From NCBI GenBank assembly GCA_945870155.1, contig CAMBSB010000004.1:20134-84133 (forward strand): a stretch of 64,000 bases of DNA. The letters run 5' to 3'. Both the position numbers and the translations under genes were made by a program. Below, piece after piece: positions 1-10,571 of the stretch (positions within the stretch are counted from its first letter, which is position 1; every line of letters begins with the position of its first letter). The stretch comes from Paludibacter jiangxiensis. GTDB taxonomy: Bacteria; Bacteroidota; Bacteroidia; Bacteroidales; Paludibacteraceae. The notes beneath the pieces are model-generated. The model was not told where the DNA came from, searched no databases, and saw only the letters and a list, made by a program, of their open reading frames with translations.

Positions 1-453
1 TCAAACTTTTTGATTTAAACTATTCATTTATAGCAATATAAATAATATAGACAGGATGTTACAAACATGTTACATTTAACACTTTTTATAATTGAAAAAA
101 GCTGATTTTTATGTTGTAAAACATGTTTTTGAGGATTTTTGATGAAAAAGTGAATGAAAAATTCGAAAAAATGAAATCCTAAATGCTACATAATACTAAC
201 AAACAATTTCGATATTTCTCATATTTGCTAAATATTTTCCAAAGTATAGTCAGAAAAAAATCAAAAAATAATCTAAAACATATTTGAATAATAAGTTAAA
301 TTCAACAGCATAAAATATATTTACAAAAAAAACATATATATAAATAAAATTATTGTTATTTTTGTTGCAACTTTCCATTTTATTTATAATTATTTACCCG
401 ATAAGAAAATAATTTATATAAATATCTATTAATAAGCTAAAAATATAAGTATT

Positions 454-3400
454 ATGAAAAAGAATTTATTTATCATTCTAATGTTAACTATTACTTTTAA
501 GGTTTTTGGGATAGTTTATAATGTTACAGTACCGGCCGTAACAAAAGCTTGTTATATTGCAGGCGAAATGAACTCGTGGGCACAAGAGGCAATGATTAAA
601 ATAGATGCTACACATTACACAATTGACTTAAGCTCAGCTACGGCATTACAAAAATACAAGTATTGTTCCGGACCTTCATGGAACTATGTGGAAAACACTC
701 CAAATGGTGATAACAGGTCATACACTGCAAATGACATTGTTAGTTCGTGGGCATTGGTTTATGACCCGACAGTTATTGCTACAGATGTTAAATATAGCGT
801 AACCGTTCCAGTTGGTACCAATGTATGTTATATAGCCGGAGCATCAAACAGTTGGCAATTTCAGGAAATGACAAAAACTGATGCAACACATTTTACCATT
901 ACTATAAATACTGCACTCCCTAATTCTTATAAATATTGCTCAGGTCCCGGTTGGAAATACGAGGAACTTGATGCTGCGAATCAACCAATTGCGAATAGAA
1001 ATTATAATGCGAATGATGTTGTAATAAAATGGGCAGAAATATATATCCCAACAGTTACTTATAATGTTACAGTGCCTTCAGGTACTAATGCTTGCTATAT
1101 TGCAGGTGAAATGAATAATTGGGCTCATCAGGCTATGGATAAAATAGATGATACGCATTACAGATTAACAATTCAAAATGCAACAACAACTCAAAAATAC
1201 AAATACTCTTCAGGTCCGGACTGGAGTTATGAGGAATTGAACTCAGCAGGCGAAAAAATAGAAAACAGATCATATTCAGCTTCTGACATTGTGGCAAAAT
1301 GGTCTTCAATTTGGAATCCTGGTGAGCTTGTTACGCCAATTGCTAACACATTAACACTTGCCTCAGGTAAAGTTGAAAGATATTCATTCAACAAAGCTGC
1401 AATCAACAACCGAACAGTAGATGTTTGGCTACCAGCCGGATACACAACAGATAAAAAATATTCAGTTTTATATATGCACGATGGTCAAATGCTTTTTGAT
1501 GCCACCCAAACCTGGAACAATCAGGAATGGAAAGTAGATGAAACAATTTCTCAACTTATTCAAAATGGTGAAATAAAAGACCTTATCGTGGTAGGTGTTT
1601 GGAATAGTACAAATCGATATAGTGAATTTTATCCTGAAAAATCACTTAATTATTTACCTTCAGATATTAAAACCCAAAAAATGACCGAATTTAACAATGA
1701 ACCAAAAGGAGATGAATATTTAAGTTTTATTGTCGATGATTTAAAACCATTTATCGACAAAACATATTCGGTTTATTCAGATCAATCAAATACTTATATT
1801 GCAGGTTCAAGTATGGGTGGACTGATTTCGTGGTATGCGCTTTGCGAATATCCTTCTGTTTTAGGTGGAGCTATTTGCATGTCGACCCATTGGGCTAATA
1901 ATGAATTGGATAGCCCTTCTATTCCTGATTCGTTCCGAAAATATTTATTAGCAAAAATGCCCAGTCCACAGAATCATACTTTATATTTCGACCATGGTAC
2001 TGTAGGGTTGGATGCAAATTATCCACAGCATCAGGTATTGACTGATACAATAATGAGATTTAAAAAATATAGTGCAAGCAACTGGATTACAAGAACTTAT
2101 TCAGGTGACGATCATAACGAAACATGCTGGGCAAATAGATTTAATATTCCGCTAAAGTTCATGTTCAAAAAGGCAGATGTAACTTTAGCTTTGATTACCC
2201 AATTTGAACAAAAATCATTCGAATGTGGAAGCACAATACCTATAGTTTGGGACAATAACTCATTGGTAACCAATGTAAAAATTGAATTTTCGGGCGATAA
2301 TGGAGTTACATGGTCAACAATAGCAGCTTCAGTTGCAGCCTCAAATAAAACTTTTAACTGGACAGCACCAAACACAGCACTTTATGAGTGTAAAATAAGA
2401 ATTAGTAGTACAACAAATGCTGGATTAATGGTAGAATCACCCGGAATTTTTGTTTTATACAATCATTTAGCAACAAAAGTAGAACCGCTATTAAAAAACT
2501 ATTTGCCTGTATTTGTTTATCCTTATAATCAACAATATCCGGTTACAACAGCCACAGATTCACAAATAATAAATGGTAAAGTTGGAAATGCATGTGGACC
2601 AACAGCGGTATCAAACATATTATCCTTTTGGGAGTTTCCAAGAAAAGGATTTAGTTCAAGAACTTTTACCGATCATTTAAATTGCGTGTGGTCAGCAAAT
2701 TTTTCAGAAACAGAATATAAATATGATTTAATAACTGATAAACTTAATATTAATAGTCCTCAAGCAGTAATAGATGCCAATGCAACATTGATGTATCATG
2801 CCGGAGTTGCCATGCATGATACCTGGAGAACGGGTAATAGTTCCGGTGCACTTCAAGCATTTAAAACATATTTCGGCTATAATTCAAATGCAAAAGAATT
2901 AAACAGAGATAATTACACTCCCGAACAATGGGAAAAAGTAATGAAATCGGAATTAAGCCTGGGGCGTCCTCAAATAGTGCAAGGTTGGGCAAAAATTAAT
3001 CCCGATGGTAGTCACGATGGGCATTGGTTTATGTGTGATGGATATTCCGAGGAAAACACTTACCACGTAAGTTATAATTATGGTGCAGGAAGTGATTGGT
3101 ATTTTCCATTATATGAATTTGGCATTTACAAATTAAAAAATTGGATATTTGCATATTTAGAACCTGATTTTAAAGGAAAGAAGATTTCATTAACAAGTCT
3201 GGCAGGGAATGAATATTGGCAGAAAGGAACTCAAAAAAACCTAATTTGGACGAGTACAAATGTTGCAAAAATAAAAATTGAATTTTCGGGCGACAATGGC
3301 ATTACCTGGTCGGAAGTTGCTTCTAATATTGATGCAAATTTAGGAAATTACAATATTAATTTACCCAATGCTGAATATGAAAAATGCAAAATAAGGATTA

Positions 3401-4665
3401 CCGACATGGATAATATTAATATTTCAAGCCACAATCAAATAACATTTTCAATTTTCGACACTAAAGAATTGACCCTCAAGCAATCAATTCCCACACAAAT
3501 TACATGCAAAAGTAAATTACCTATACGTTGGATAGCAAAAGGATTAAATACTGTAAAAATTGAATATACCGAAAATGAAACTGAATGGTTATTCATTGGT
3601 GATACAATTGCTTCAGCTCAAAATTTTATTTGGACTGTACCTGATAAAATAATTCAAAATTGTAAAATCAGGATTTCAGATAAATCAGATAACAGTCTGT
3701 TTGCTAGTTCTTCAGCATTTACAGTTAACAAAACAGTAAAAGTTGGTGGCCCATACATCATTGATAATAACACCTTAGTTTTGTGTCATTTCAACAAAAA
3801 CTATGTAAATGAAATAGAACCAACAAAAACACTTACAGCTTATAATTCAACTAGTTTTGAAGAAAATTTTGATTTATCGCTCGATTATGGGTTGAAAATT
3901 GATAATTCGAGCTCAACATCATATAGTTGTGTTGTAGTACCACATTCCGAATTATTAAGTTTAATTGGCGATTGGACTATTGACTTTTGGTTTAAAATTC
4001 TGTCCTGGGGAAGTGGAACTGTTGCTTATCCATTTATTTTTTTTAAGCCTGGTGCTAACTATTTTATAAATTTAAATGCGTCAAATCAAACATTAAGAGC
4101 AGGTTACGATTATGATGGCGGCGCTGAATTTTTGGATTTACCTATAAATTCATTAGTGTTAAATAAATGGTTTCATCTTTCGTTTACAAGAAACACTTTA
4201 AACAATACCTTAAATTGTTATATTCATAACGACAAAAGAGCTTTAACTACTAGTAAATCAATCATATATAATCCAACACATATACCCAAAACAAATACTA
4301 ATGATATAAGGATTGGTGGTTATAATTATGGATCGAATGTACAGTTTGATGGATATATTGACGAACTTAGAATAAGTAATGTGGTACGGAACTTTGAAAC
4401 AACCGGATTGTCGGAAATAAAAGCAAGTAAACTATTTGAAATTTCACCTAATCCTTCGAAAGGATATATCGAAATCACATGCAAAAAAGCAATACAAGAG
4501 CCTGCAAAATTAACAATAGTGAACCTTAATGGTCAAATTATTCTTGAAAAAATATTGTTATCCGAAAAACAAACATTAAATTTGACAGCATTTGAAAAAG
4601 GTATCTATTTTATTCAGTTTAAAAACAAGGAAAAATCGGAAACGAAAAAGTTAATTTTGTACTAA
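454..4665 (+). CDS. Secreted multidomain protein: three N-terminal ~85-aa beta-sandwich (starch-binding/E-set-like) repeats, putative esterase (GxSxGG), C10/streptopain-like cysteine peptidase, Ig-like repeats, LamG/ConA-like domain, T9SS type A sorting domain
   Basis: Signal peptide; repeats YNVTVPxxTxxCYIAGEMNxW; AGSSMGGLISWYAL (esterase nucleophile elbow); GNACGPTAVSNILSFW and GHWFMCDGYS (Cys/His of C10-type peptidases); C-terminus SPNPSKGYIEITCKK...GIYFIQFKNKEKSETKKLIL typical of Por sorting domains. Confidence 0.8.
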   Translation: MKKNLFIILMLTITFKVFGIVYNVTVPAVTKACYIAGEMNSWAQEAMIKIDATHYTIDLSSATALQKYKYCSGPSWNYVENTPNGDNRSYTANDIVSSWALVYDPTVIATDVKYSVTVPVGTNVCYIAGASNSWQFQEMTKTDATHFTITINTALPNSYKYCSGPGWKYEELDAANQPIANRNYNANDVVIKWAEIYIPTVTYNVTVPSGTNACYIAGEMNNWAHQAMDKIDDTHYRLTIQNATTTQKYKYSSGPDWSYEELNSAGEKIENRSYSASDIVAKWSSIWNPGELVTPIANTLTLASGKVERYSFNKAAINNRTVDVWLPAGYTTDKKYSVLYMHDGQMLFDATQTWNNQEWKVDETISQLIQNGEIKDLIVVGVWNSTNRYSEFYPEKSLNYLPSDIKTQKMTEFNNEPKGDEYLSFIVDDLKPFIDKTYSVYSDQSNTYIAGSSMGGLISWYALCEYPSVLGGAICMSTHWANNELDSPSIPDSFRKYLLAKMPSPQNHTLYFDHGTVGLDANYPQHQVLTDTIMRFKKYSASNWITRTYSGDDHNETCWANRFNIPLKFMFKKADVTLALITQFEQKSFECGSTIPIVWDNNSLVTNVKIEFSGDNGVTWSTIAASVAASNKTFNWTAPNTALYECKIRISSTTNAGLMVESPGIFVLYNHLATKVEPLLKNYLPVFVYPYNQQYPVTTATDSQIINGKVGNACGPTAVSNILSFWEFPRKGFSSRTFTDHLNCVWSANFSETEYKYDLITDKLNINSPQAVIDANATLMYHAGVAMHDTWRTGNSSGALQAFKTYFGYNSNAKELNRDNYTPEQWEKVMKSELSLGRPQIVQGWAKINPDGSHDGHWFMCDGYSEENTYHVSYNYGAGSDWYFPLYEFGIYKLKNWIFAYLEPDFKGKKISLTSLAGNEYWQKGTQKNLIWTSTNVAKIKIEFSGDNGITWSEVASNIDANLGNYNINLPNAEYEKCKIRITDMDNINISSHNQITFSIFDTKELTLKQSIPTQITCKSKLPIRWIAKGLNTVKIEYTENETEWLFIGDTIASAQNFIWTVPDKIIQNCKIRISDKSDNSLFASSSAFTVNKTVKVGGPYIIDNNTLVLCHFNKNYVNEIEPTKTLTAYNSTSFEENFDLSLDYGLKIDNSSSTSYSCVVVPHSELLSLIGDWTIDFWFKILSWGSGTVAYPFIFFKPGANYFINLNASNQTLRAGYDYDGGAEFLDLPINSLVLNKWFHLSFTRNTLNNTLNCYIHNDKRALTTSKSIIYNPTHIPKTNTNDIRIGGYNYGSNVQFDGYIDELRISNVVRNFETTGLSEIKASKLFEISPNPSKGYIEITCKKAIQEPAKLTIVNLNGQIILEKILLSEKQTLNLTAFEKGIYFIQFKNKEKSETKKLILY
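511..1320 (+). repeat. Three tandem protein-level repeats (~85 aa) within the esterase/protease fusion
   Basis: VYNVTVPAVTKACYIAGEMNSW / KYSVTVPVGTNVCYIAGASNSW / TYNVTVPSGTNACYIAGEMNNW, each followed by KYKYxSGPxWxYEE. Confidence 0.85.
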
Positions 4666-4741
4666 TATTGAGCTATTAAGCTGTAAAAAGTTTTATCAAG
4701 GATGTTTTCACTTATATTTGTATGCTTTTCACTGAAATATT

Positions 4742-4772
4742 TTTGTTTGCATACACATTGCTTATACATTTG
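4742..4772 (+). promoter_or_regulatory. Bacteroidota-type promoter upstream of the 4839 lipoprotein
   Basis: TTTG (4742-4745) and TACATTTG (4765-4772) with a 19-bp spacer, matching TTTG/TAnnTTTG. Confidence 0.5.
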
Positions 4773-4838
4773 CATTATTATAAATTTATAAGTAAACAAC
4801 AAATTACAGATTTAACAATTTAATAAAGAAGGTAAATT

Positions 4839-5936
4839 ATGAAAACATTCAATTATTTTATGGTAATGCTTGCAATAAGTATTATTACATGGAGTTGTTC
4901 AAACAACGAAATATCAAATGAAGCATCTGTTAAAACATCTATGGAAACTGGTGTTATAGAATTAAGTACATCTTTGAATGCCATTGCAAATTCAGAAGGT
5001 TATCAGGTTTTGTCAATTTCATCAATTAATGAGAACACTTCTAGTAAAGTTTTAAGTATCAGTCCACTGGTCATTGACTCTACTTTTAGCAGCATTGTTT
5101 TGGCAGATATTGCAGGAGTATGGGATTATAAAGCAATCAGTTACAAAAAAGGTCCGTCTATGTATATGCGCTATTTCACAAAAACAGCTGTAAGCGATAA
5201 AATGGTATTACGTTTACCTGAAGAAAAAGCAAAAAGACCAAAAATTTTGTTTCAGTTCACTCCTACTGATACTTTATTGGCAAATAATTATGTAATATCA
5301 TTATCAAAATACGATTATAAGTTTAATCGATTTTTAGGTTGGGATTACAAGATGGCTTCAACTATTAATATAAAAGCAGTAGATGCCGGAGCATTAAACA
5401 TCCAATCATCTAGTTCAAAAGCAAGTGGTTACAAATATGCTTCTGAGTTTATATTTACCGATGGTAACAAAATTAACACCAGTTATTCAACAGGAGATAC
5501 TGCCATTAGCATTTATTCGATTAGCAATGCTGTAAAAAATCTTTATGAAGAAAAGTTTACTGCAATAAAAACTTCAACTGACAACAAACACAGAGAAAGA
5601 CTTTATACATTAACAGTTGGTGATGTCAAAATTGTACGCGAACCCGGAAAAAATGGCTTGGATAGTGCAAAAGTTTATTTAAAAGGTGTTTTACAACTCA
5701 ATTCAAAGGTTGAAATTATTGATATTGTTGCCTCAACTGACCCAACAGACAATTCGGTGATTCAGAAAAAACGCGAATTAAAAATTACTTTTGACGATGG
5801 AACCAGTAAAACAATGACTGAATTGCTCGGAACTTCGGTTGATTTAATCCGTCAAATTTTTGCTACACTTCGCCAATCAACTTTTGCTGTTGATATAGTT
5901 GATGCTATTGCTTGGGATGTTTATAAGAATAAATAA
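4839..5936 (+). CDS. Hypothetical lipoprotein
   Basis: Lipobox-like IITWSCSNN at N-terminus; intact 365-aa ORF. Confidence 0.75.
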   Translation: MKTFNYFMVMLAISIITWSCSNNEISNEASVKTSMETGVIELSTSLNAIANSEGYQVLSISSINENTSSKVLSISPLVIDSTFSSIVLADIAGVWDYKAISYKKGPSMYMRYFTKTAVSDKMVLRLPEEKAKRPKILFQFTPTDTLLANNYVISLSKYDYKFNRFLGWDYKMASTINIKAVDAGALNIQSSSSKASGYKYASEFIFTDGNKINTSYSTGDTAISIYSISNAVKNLYEEKFTAIKTSTDNKHRERLYTLTVGDVKIVREPGKNGLDSAKVYLKGVLQLNSKVEIIDIVASTDPTDNSVIQKKRELKITFDDGTSKTMTELLGTSVDLIRQIFATLRQSTFAVDIVDAIAWDVYKNK

Positions 5937-5979
5937 TAAACCATATATCATTATATATCAAGCTATTTAGAATTTAGTA

Positions 5980-6012
5980 TAGGGGAAGAGTCATAAACTT
6001 CCCCTAATTTTT
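5980..6012 (+). terminator. Rho-independent-like terminator
   Basis: TAGGGGAAG agtcataaa CTTCCCCTA followed by ATTTTT. Confidence 0.7.
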
Positions 6013-6058
6013 ATAAAATAAAAATTGGTAAAAACATCTACAATAAAATATTTCAACA

Positions 6059-7207
6059 ATGTATATAAAAAATAAGACTATCAATTTAAAATACATTGAA
6101 ATTATCATTTATTTCATTATTTGGTTAAGTGTATTCACTTTACCTTACTTTATTCATCGCGAAAATTATATAGTAGATTGGGAAAAAGTAATAATTGAAT
6201 GGCTGAGATTATTCGCATATTTAACTATTTTCATACTAAATGTTTATTTACTCATCCCTAAATACCTCTTTAACAAAAACTATAAATTATATATTAGCCT
6301 TTCTATTTTAACTATTATTTTTGTATTAAGTTCGAGTATTGCTTTACAAAAATTCTTAAAACCATCAAACACTTTATCCATGCCACCCATGGAAATTGGT
6401 CCTGGTATGCCACCCATGGAATTAGGAAACAATATGCCTGCACCAATGGGTTACAGAGCACCAAAAGCACCAATGGAAAAATCGCTATTTATGATTATTG
6501 TTGATAATCTGATAATTGCATTTTTGGTTTTTGCGGCTGGAACTACTATAAAACTAATGACTCGTTGGCTCAACGAAGAAGAAAAAAGGAAAGATGTGGA
6601 AAAGGAGCAATTGAAAACTGAACTTGCACTTTTAAGACATCAGGTAAGTCCGCATTTTTTTATGAATACGCTTAACAATATACACGCATTGATTGATATA
6701 AATTCAGATACAGCCAAAGATGCAGTTATCAGACTTTCTACATTGATGCGATATTTGCTTTACGAAACTTCCCATGGTCAGACTAGTCTACAAAAAGAAA
6801 TTGATTTTATTGAAAGTTACATTATACTCATGCAACTAAGATTTTCAAAAAAAGTGAAAATCACACTCGATATTCAAAAAAAGCTACCGGCAATTCAAAT
6901 TCCTCCTATGCTTTTTATAACGTTTATTGAAAATGCATTTAAACATGGTGTAAGTTATCAGAACGAATCATTTGTTATTTTTAAGCTCCAATTAATTGAT
7001 AATCAGATTATTTGCAAAATAAAAAACAGCAAAAACAAACAAGTAGAAAATTACAATAAATCATATTCCGGAATAGGTTTAACTAACATTCGAAAAAGTT
7101 TAAATTTGCTTTTTGAAAACGATTATTATTTAAATATTACCGAAAATGAAAAAGAATTTGAAGTTGATTTAAAAATACCAATTTACAATAATAACATAAG
7201 CTCATAA
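6059..7207 (+). CDS. LytS-family sensor histidine kinase
   Basis: Four hydrophobic segments; LRHQVSPHFFMNTLNNIHALI (His_kinase motif), PPMLFITFIENAFKHG and GIGLTNIRKSL. Confidence 0.92.
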   Translation: MYIKNKTINLKYIEIIIYFIIWLSVFTLPYFIHRENYIVDWEKVIIEWLRLFAYLTIFILNVYLLIPKYLFNKNYKLYISLSILTIIFVLSSSIALQKFLKPSNTLSMPPMEIGPGMPPMELGNNMPAPMGYRAPKAPMEKSLFMIIVDNLIIAFLVFAAGTTIKLMTRWLNEEEKRKDVEKEQLKTELALLRHQVSPHFFMNTLNNIHALIDINSDTAKDAVIRLSTLMRYLLYETSHGQTSLQKEIDFIESYIILMQLRFSKKVKITLDIQKKLPAIQIPPMLFITFIENAFKHGVSYQNESFVIFKLQLIDNQIICKIKNSKNKQVENYNKSYSGIGLTNIRKSLNLLFENDYYLNITENEKEFEVDLKIPIYNNNISS

Positions 7208-7376
7208 AAATTTTATAACGAACTATTATAAATCAGTTAAACATAAAACACTAATTTTTAGCGAGAAACATATCACTATAATCAAGCAAAAACACATGAA
7301 ACTTACATGTTCAAAATTAAAAATTTGGACAAAAGGTGAAGATATATCATTATTTAAAAAACATAATTACCTGTCA

Positions 7377-7406
7377 AATTCCCCCTTTAGGGGGATAGGG
7401 GGCAGA
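7377..7406. repeat. GC-rich dispersed palindromic element, copy 1 (AATTCCCCCTTTAGGGGGATAGGGGGCAG)
   Basis: Near-identical to the copy at 8247-8275. Confidence 0.8.
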
Positions 7407-7423
7407 TAAAATATTATAAACCT

Positions 7424-8140
7424 ATGAAAATAAAGTGCTTGGCAATAGACGATGAACCTTTGGCATTAGAACAAATTAGCATATACATTGACAAAACTCC
7501 TTTTCTTGAAAAAGTAGCTTTGTGCCAAAGTTCTTATGAGGCTATAGAGTTTTTATCAACAAACGAAGTAGATTTGATGTTTGTTGACATAAATATGCCT
7601 GACATAAACGGCATAGACTTAGTAAAATCATTAGCGAATAAGCCACAGATAATTTTCACAACAGCCTACAGTGAATATGCTATCGAAGGTTTTAAAGTGG
7701 ATGCAATTGATTATATCTTAAAACCAATTAGTTACAATAACTTTTTAAAGGCTGCCAACAAAGCTTTTTCATGGTTCGAGTTAAATCAAAAACAGCCTGA
7801 AACTCTACAAACCACACAAGATTCATTATTTGTAAAATCGGAATATAAGTTAATAAAAATCATGCTTTCCGAAATAAAATATATTGAAAGTGCCAACGAA
7901 TATGTTCAAATTCATATTGATAACGAAAAACCAATTTCAACACTGATTCGACTGAAAAATATGGAAGAGCAACTTCCTAAAAACCACTTTATGCGTGTAC
8001 ACCGCTCATTTATTGTGAATCTCGATAAAGTGAAAATAATTGACCGCAATCGCATAGTTTTTGACAAAGTATATATTCCTATTGGCGATCAATATAAAGA
8101 TGTTTTTCAAGCTTTTATTGATAAAACATTTTTGGTTTAG
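7424..8140 (+). CDS. LytTR-family response regulator
   Basis: Receiver domain (CLAIDDEPLA, MFVDINMPDINGIDL, FTTAYSEYAIEGF) and LytTR DNA-binding domain (FMRVHRSFIVNLDKV). Confidence 0.94.
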   Translation: MKIKCLAIDDEPLALEQISIYIDKTPFLEKVALCQSSYEAIEFLSTNEVDLMFVDINMPDINGIDLVKSLANKPQIIFTTAYSEYAIEGFKVDAIDYILKPISYNNFLKAANKAFSWFELNQKQPETLQTTQDSLFVKSEYKLIKIMLSEIKYIESANEYVQIHIDNEKPISTLIRLKNMEEQLPKNHFMRVHRSFIVNLDKVKIIDRNRIVFDKVYIPIGDQYKDVFQAFIDKTFLV

Positions 8141-8246
8141 CATTTTTATAAATAATTTATATTAAATTAGAATACCCCTGAATAAATAAAAGTTAGAACA
8201 CATAAGTAGATGATTAAAGATTACTAAAAAAATTATTAACTATATA

Positions 8247-8275
8247 ATTCCCCCTTCAGGGGGCTAGGGGGCAGG
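8247..8275. repeat. GC-rich dispersed palindromic element, copy 2 (AATTCCCCCTTCAGGGGGCTAGGGGGCAG)
   Basis: Near-identical to the copy at 7377-7406. Confidence 0.8.
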
Positions 8276-8294
8276 TATAAAAAAATTAATTCAA

Positions 8295-10367
8295 ATGAAA
8301 AAAATCATATTATCACTAATCATTTTATTTACAGCACAATACATTTTTAGCCAAAGCATAAAATCTATAAATATAACAACGGCAGGTACTTTAAAAGACA
8401 ATATAAGTTTAACAGAACAAAAAACTGTAACTACACTTACAGTTTCGGGTAATATTGATGCACGTGATTTTGCTTTTATGCGCGATAAAATGCAAGTTTT
8501 GTCAGTTCTCGATTTAAATTCTTCTGTAATTAATAGTTATACAGGAATTCAGGGCACTTATTCCGGTTCAAACACAGTGTATCCTGCAAACGAAATTCCT
8601 GTATATGCTTTTTTCAATCCACTATTATATACTTATAAATCATCGCTTACAAGCATAAAATTTCCCTCAACAACCACAAAGATTGGGACACAAGCATTTT
8701 ATTATAGTTGGAATTTGGCTGGCACAATAAATATACCGGCATCATTGACATCGATTGCCGATTATGCTTTTTATGGTTGTTCGTCAATTGCATCATTCAC
8801 TGTAGCTAACTCAAATACACGATTTTCGGCCTTAAATGGTGTGCTTTTTAACAAAATTCAGGACAGTTTATTTGTTTTTCCTCCGGCAAAAAGTGGTTCA
8901 TACACCATTCCAACTACTGTAAAACATATTGGCGCATCGGCATTCGAGAGCTCATATAATTTAACTTCAGTAATAATTCCAAATACTATAACAAGTATTG
9001 GAAGTTATGCATTTTCATATTGTTCGGGCATTTCGGGTGCTTTAACTTTACCAACATCTTTAAAAAAACTAGGCGATGGTGCATTTTATGGTTGTTCGAA
9101 ACTTACAAGTGTAACAATTCCAGCTACATTAACCGATATTGGTTATTACTGTTTTCTCGAAAGTAATTTAGTTACAGCCTTTAACGTAATTTCATCAAAC
9201 CCTGATTATACTTCGGTGGATGGTATGTTGATGAGTAAAAACCAGGACACTCTTTTTAGTTGTCCACCGGCTAAAACAGGTCCGATTACTGTACCAAGTA
9301 CAGTGAAACTAATTGGAAGTTATGCTTTCTACAATTGCACAAAAATTTCCGGTACATTAACAATTCCAGCTTCGGTTGATTATATTGGGAATTATGCATT
9401 TTACAACAGTTCACTTATCTCATCTTTCGAAGTAAACCCGCAAAATTTATATTTTACTGCCGAAAATGGAGTTTTATTCTCAAAAACCAAAGATCGTTTA
9501 TTGGTTTACCCGGTTGCAAAATCAGGTGTGTATCAAATGCCTAGAACTATAAAAACAATCGATCCGGCTGCATTCGCTTTTTGCTCAAGTATAACCGGCA
9601 CATTACAATTACCCGCATCGGTTACATCAATTGGCCTTTATGCATTTTATAATTGTACACAAATTTCAGCCCTTGATGTTGATGCCGGAAACAAGGAATA
9701 TTCCTCAGATAATGGTGTATTATATAAACATGAAATGGATACTCTATTAATTTGTCCATTAGGTAAAACAGGAAGTTATACCATTCCAGAAAACGTGAAA
9801 TATATTAGTTATTCTGCATTTGGAGGATGTAGCGGCATCACTTCAATTACATTTCCAACAACTCTGACAGGTATAGGCAATTATGCTTTTGCATATTGCA
9901 CTGGGTTAAGCAAAATTCAAATTTCTAAAAGCACATCAAACATTGCAAATGGAGCCTTTTATAGTTGCTCAAATTTAGTTGAAATTAGCATTGTCAACCC
10001 GGAACCTCCTATAGTTGATTATTACACTTTTGATTTGGTAAATAAAACTACTTGTAAACTTATTGTTCCTACAGGATCTAAATCTACTTATCAAACCGTG
10101 CCATATTGGAGTGAATTTATAAACATTTCAGAAAGCGAATTTTCCAACAAAATTGAGGTTCAAAAAATAGATCAACATGTTTATGTGCAAAACAATGGAA
10201 TAATGGTTGAAGAATTAAAACTTGGTGAACTGATTGAAATATTTAGCATTGAAGGACGAAAACTCATTTCAGAAAAAGCTACATATCAAAAAAAGTTTTG
10301 GAGATTACCCTCAAATTCAATATATTTGGTGAAAATATCAAATAATGTTTTTAAAATATCACTATAA
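8295..10367 (+). CDS. BspA-like leucine-rich-repeat surface protein with probable T9SS C-terminal domain
   Basis: Signal peptide; repeated IPASLTSIADYAFYGCSSI-type LRR_5 units; C-terminal IEIFSIEGRKLI...SIYLVKISN. Confidence 0.88.
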   Translation: MKKIILSLIILFTAQYIFSQSIKSINITTAGTLKDNISLTEQKTVTTLTVSGNIDARDFAFMRDKMQVLSVLDLNSSVINSYTGIQGTYSGSNTVYPANEIPVYAFFNPLLYTYKSSLTSIKFPSTTTKIGTQAFYYSWNLAGTINIPASLTSIADYAFYGCSSIASFTVANSNTRFSALNGVLFNKIQDSLFVFPPAKSGSYTIPTTVKHIGASAFESSYNLTSVIIPNTITSIGSYAFSYCSGISGALTLPTSLKKLGDGAFYGCSKLTSVTIPATLTDIGYYCFLESNLVTAFNVISSNPDYTSVDGMLMSKNQDTLFSCPPAKTGPITVPSTVKLIGSYAFYNCTKISGTLTIPASVDYIGNYAFYNSSLISSFEVNPQNLYFTAENGVLFSKTKDRLLVYPVAKSGVYQMPRTIKTIDPAAFAFCSSITGTLQLPASVTSIGLYAFYNCTQISALDVDAGNKEYSSDNGVLYKHEMDTLLICPLGKTGSYTIPENVKYISYSAFGGCSGITSITFPTTLTGIGNYAFAYCTGLSKIQISKSTSNIANGAFYSCSNLVEISIVNPEPPIVDYYTFDLVNKTTCKLIVPTGSKSTYQTVPYWSEFINISESEFSNKIEVQKIDQHVYVQNNGIMVEELKLGELIEIFSIEGRKLISEKATYQKKFWRLPSNSIYLVKISNNVFKISL

Positions 10368-10571
10368 CATGTTGAATTATTAACAGCTCAACTATTTGTT
10401 TACAAATGAAACTGTAATAATTATAGAAATCAAAGAATTGTAAAAAGGATAAAACAGACTTTCACTGAATTTAATAGATTGTTTACTGAATTTATTTGTC
10501 AAAAGTGTGCTACAATAGTAATTTTGAATTATTAAAAATCAAAATTATTCATCTATTAAAAATTTAAAGTC

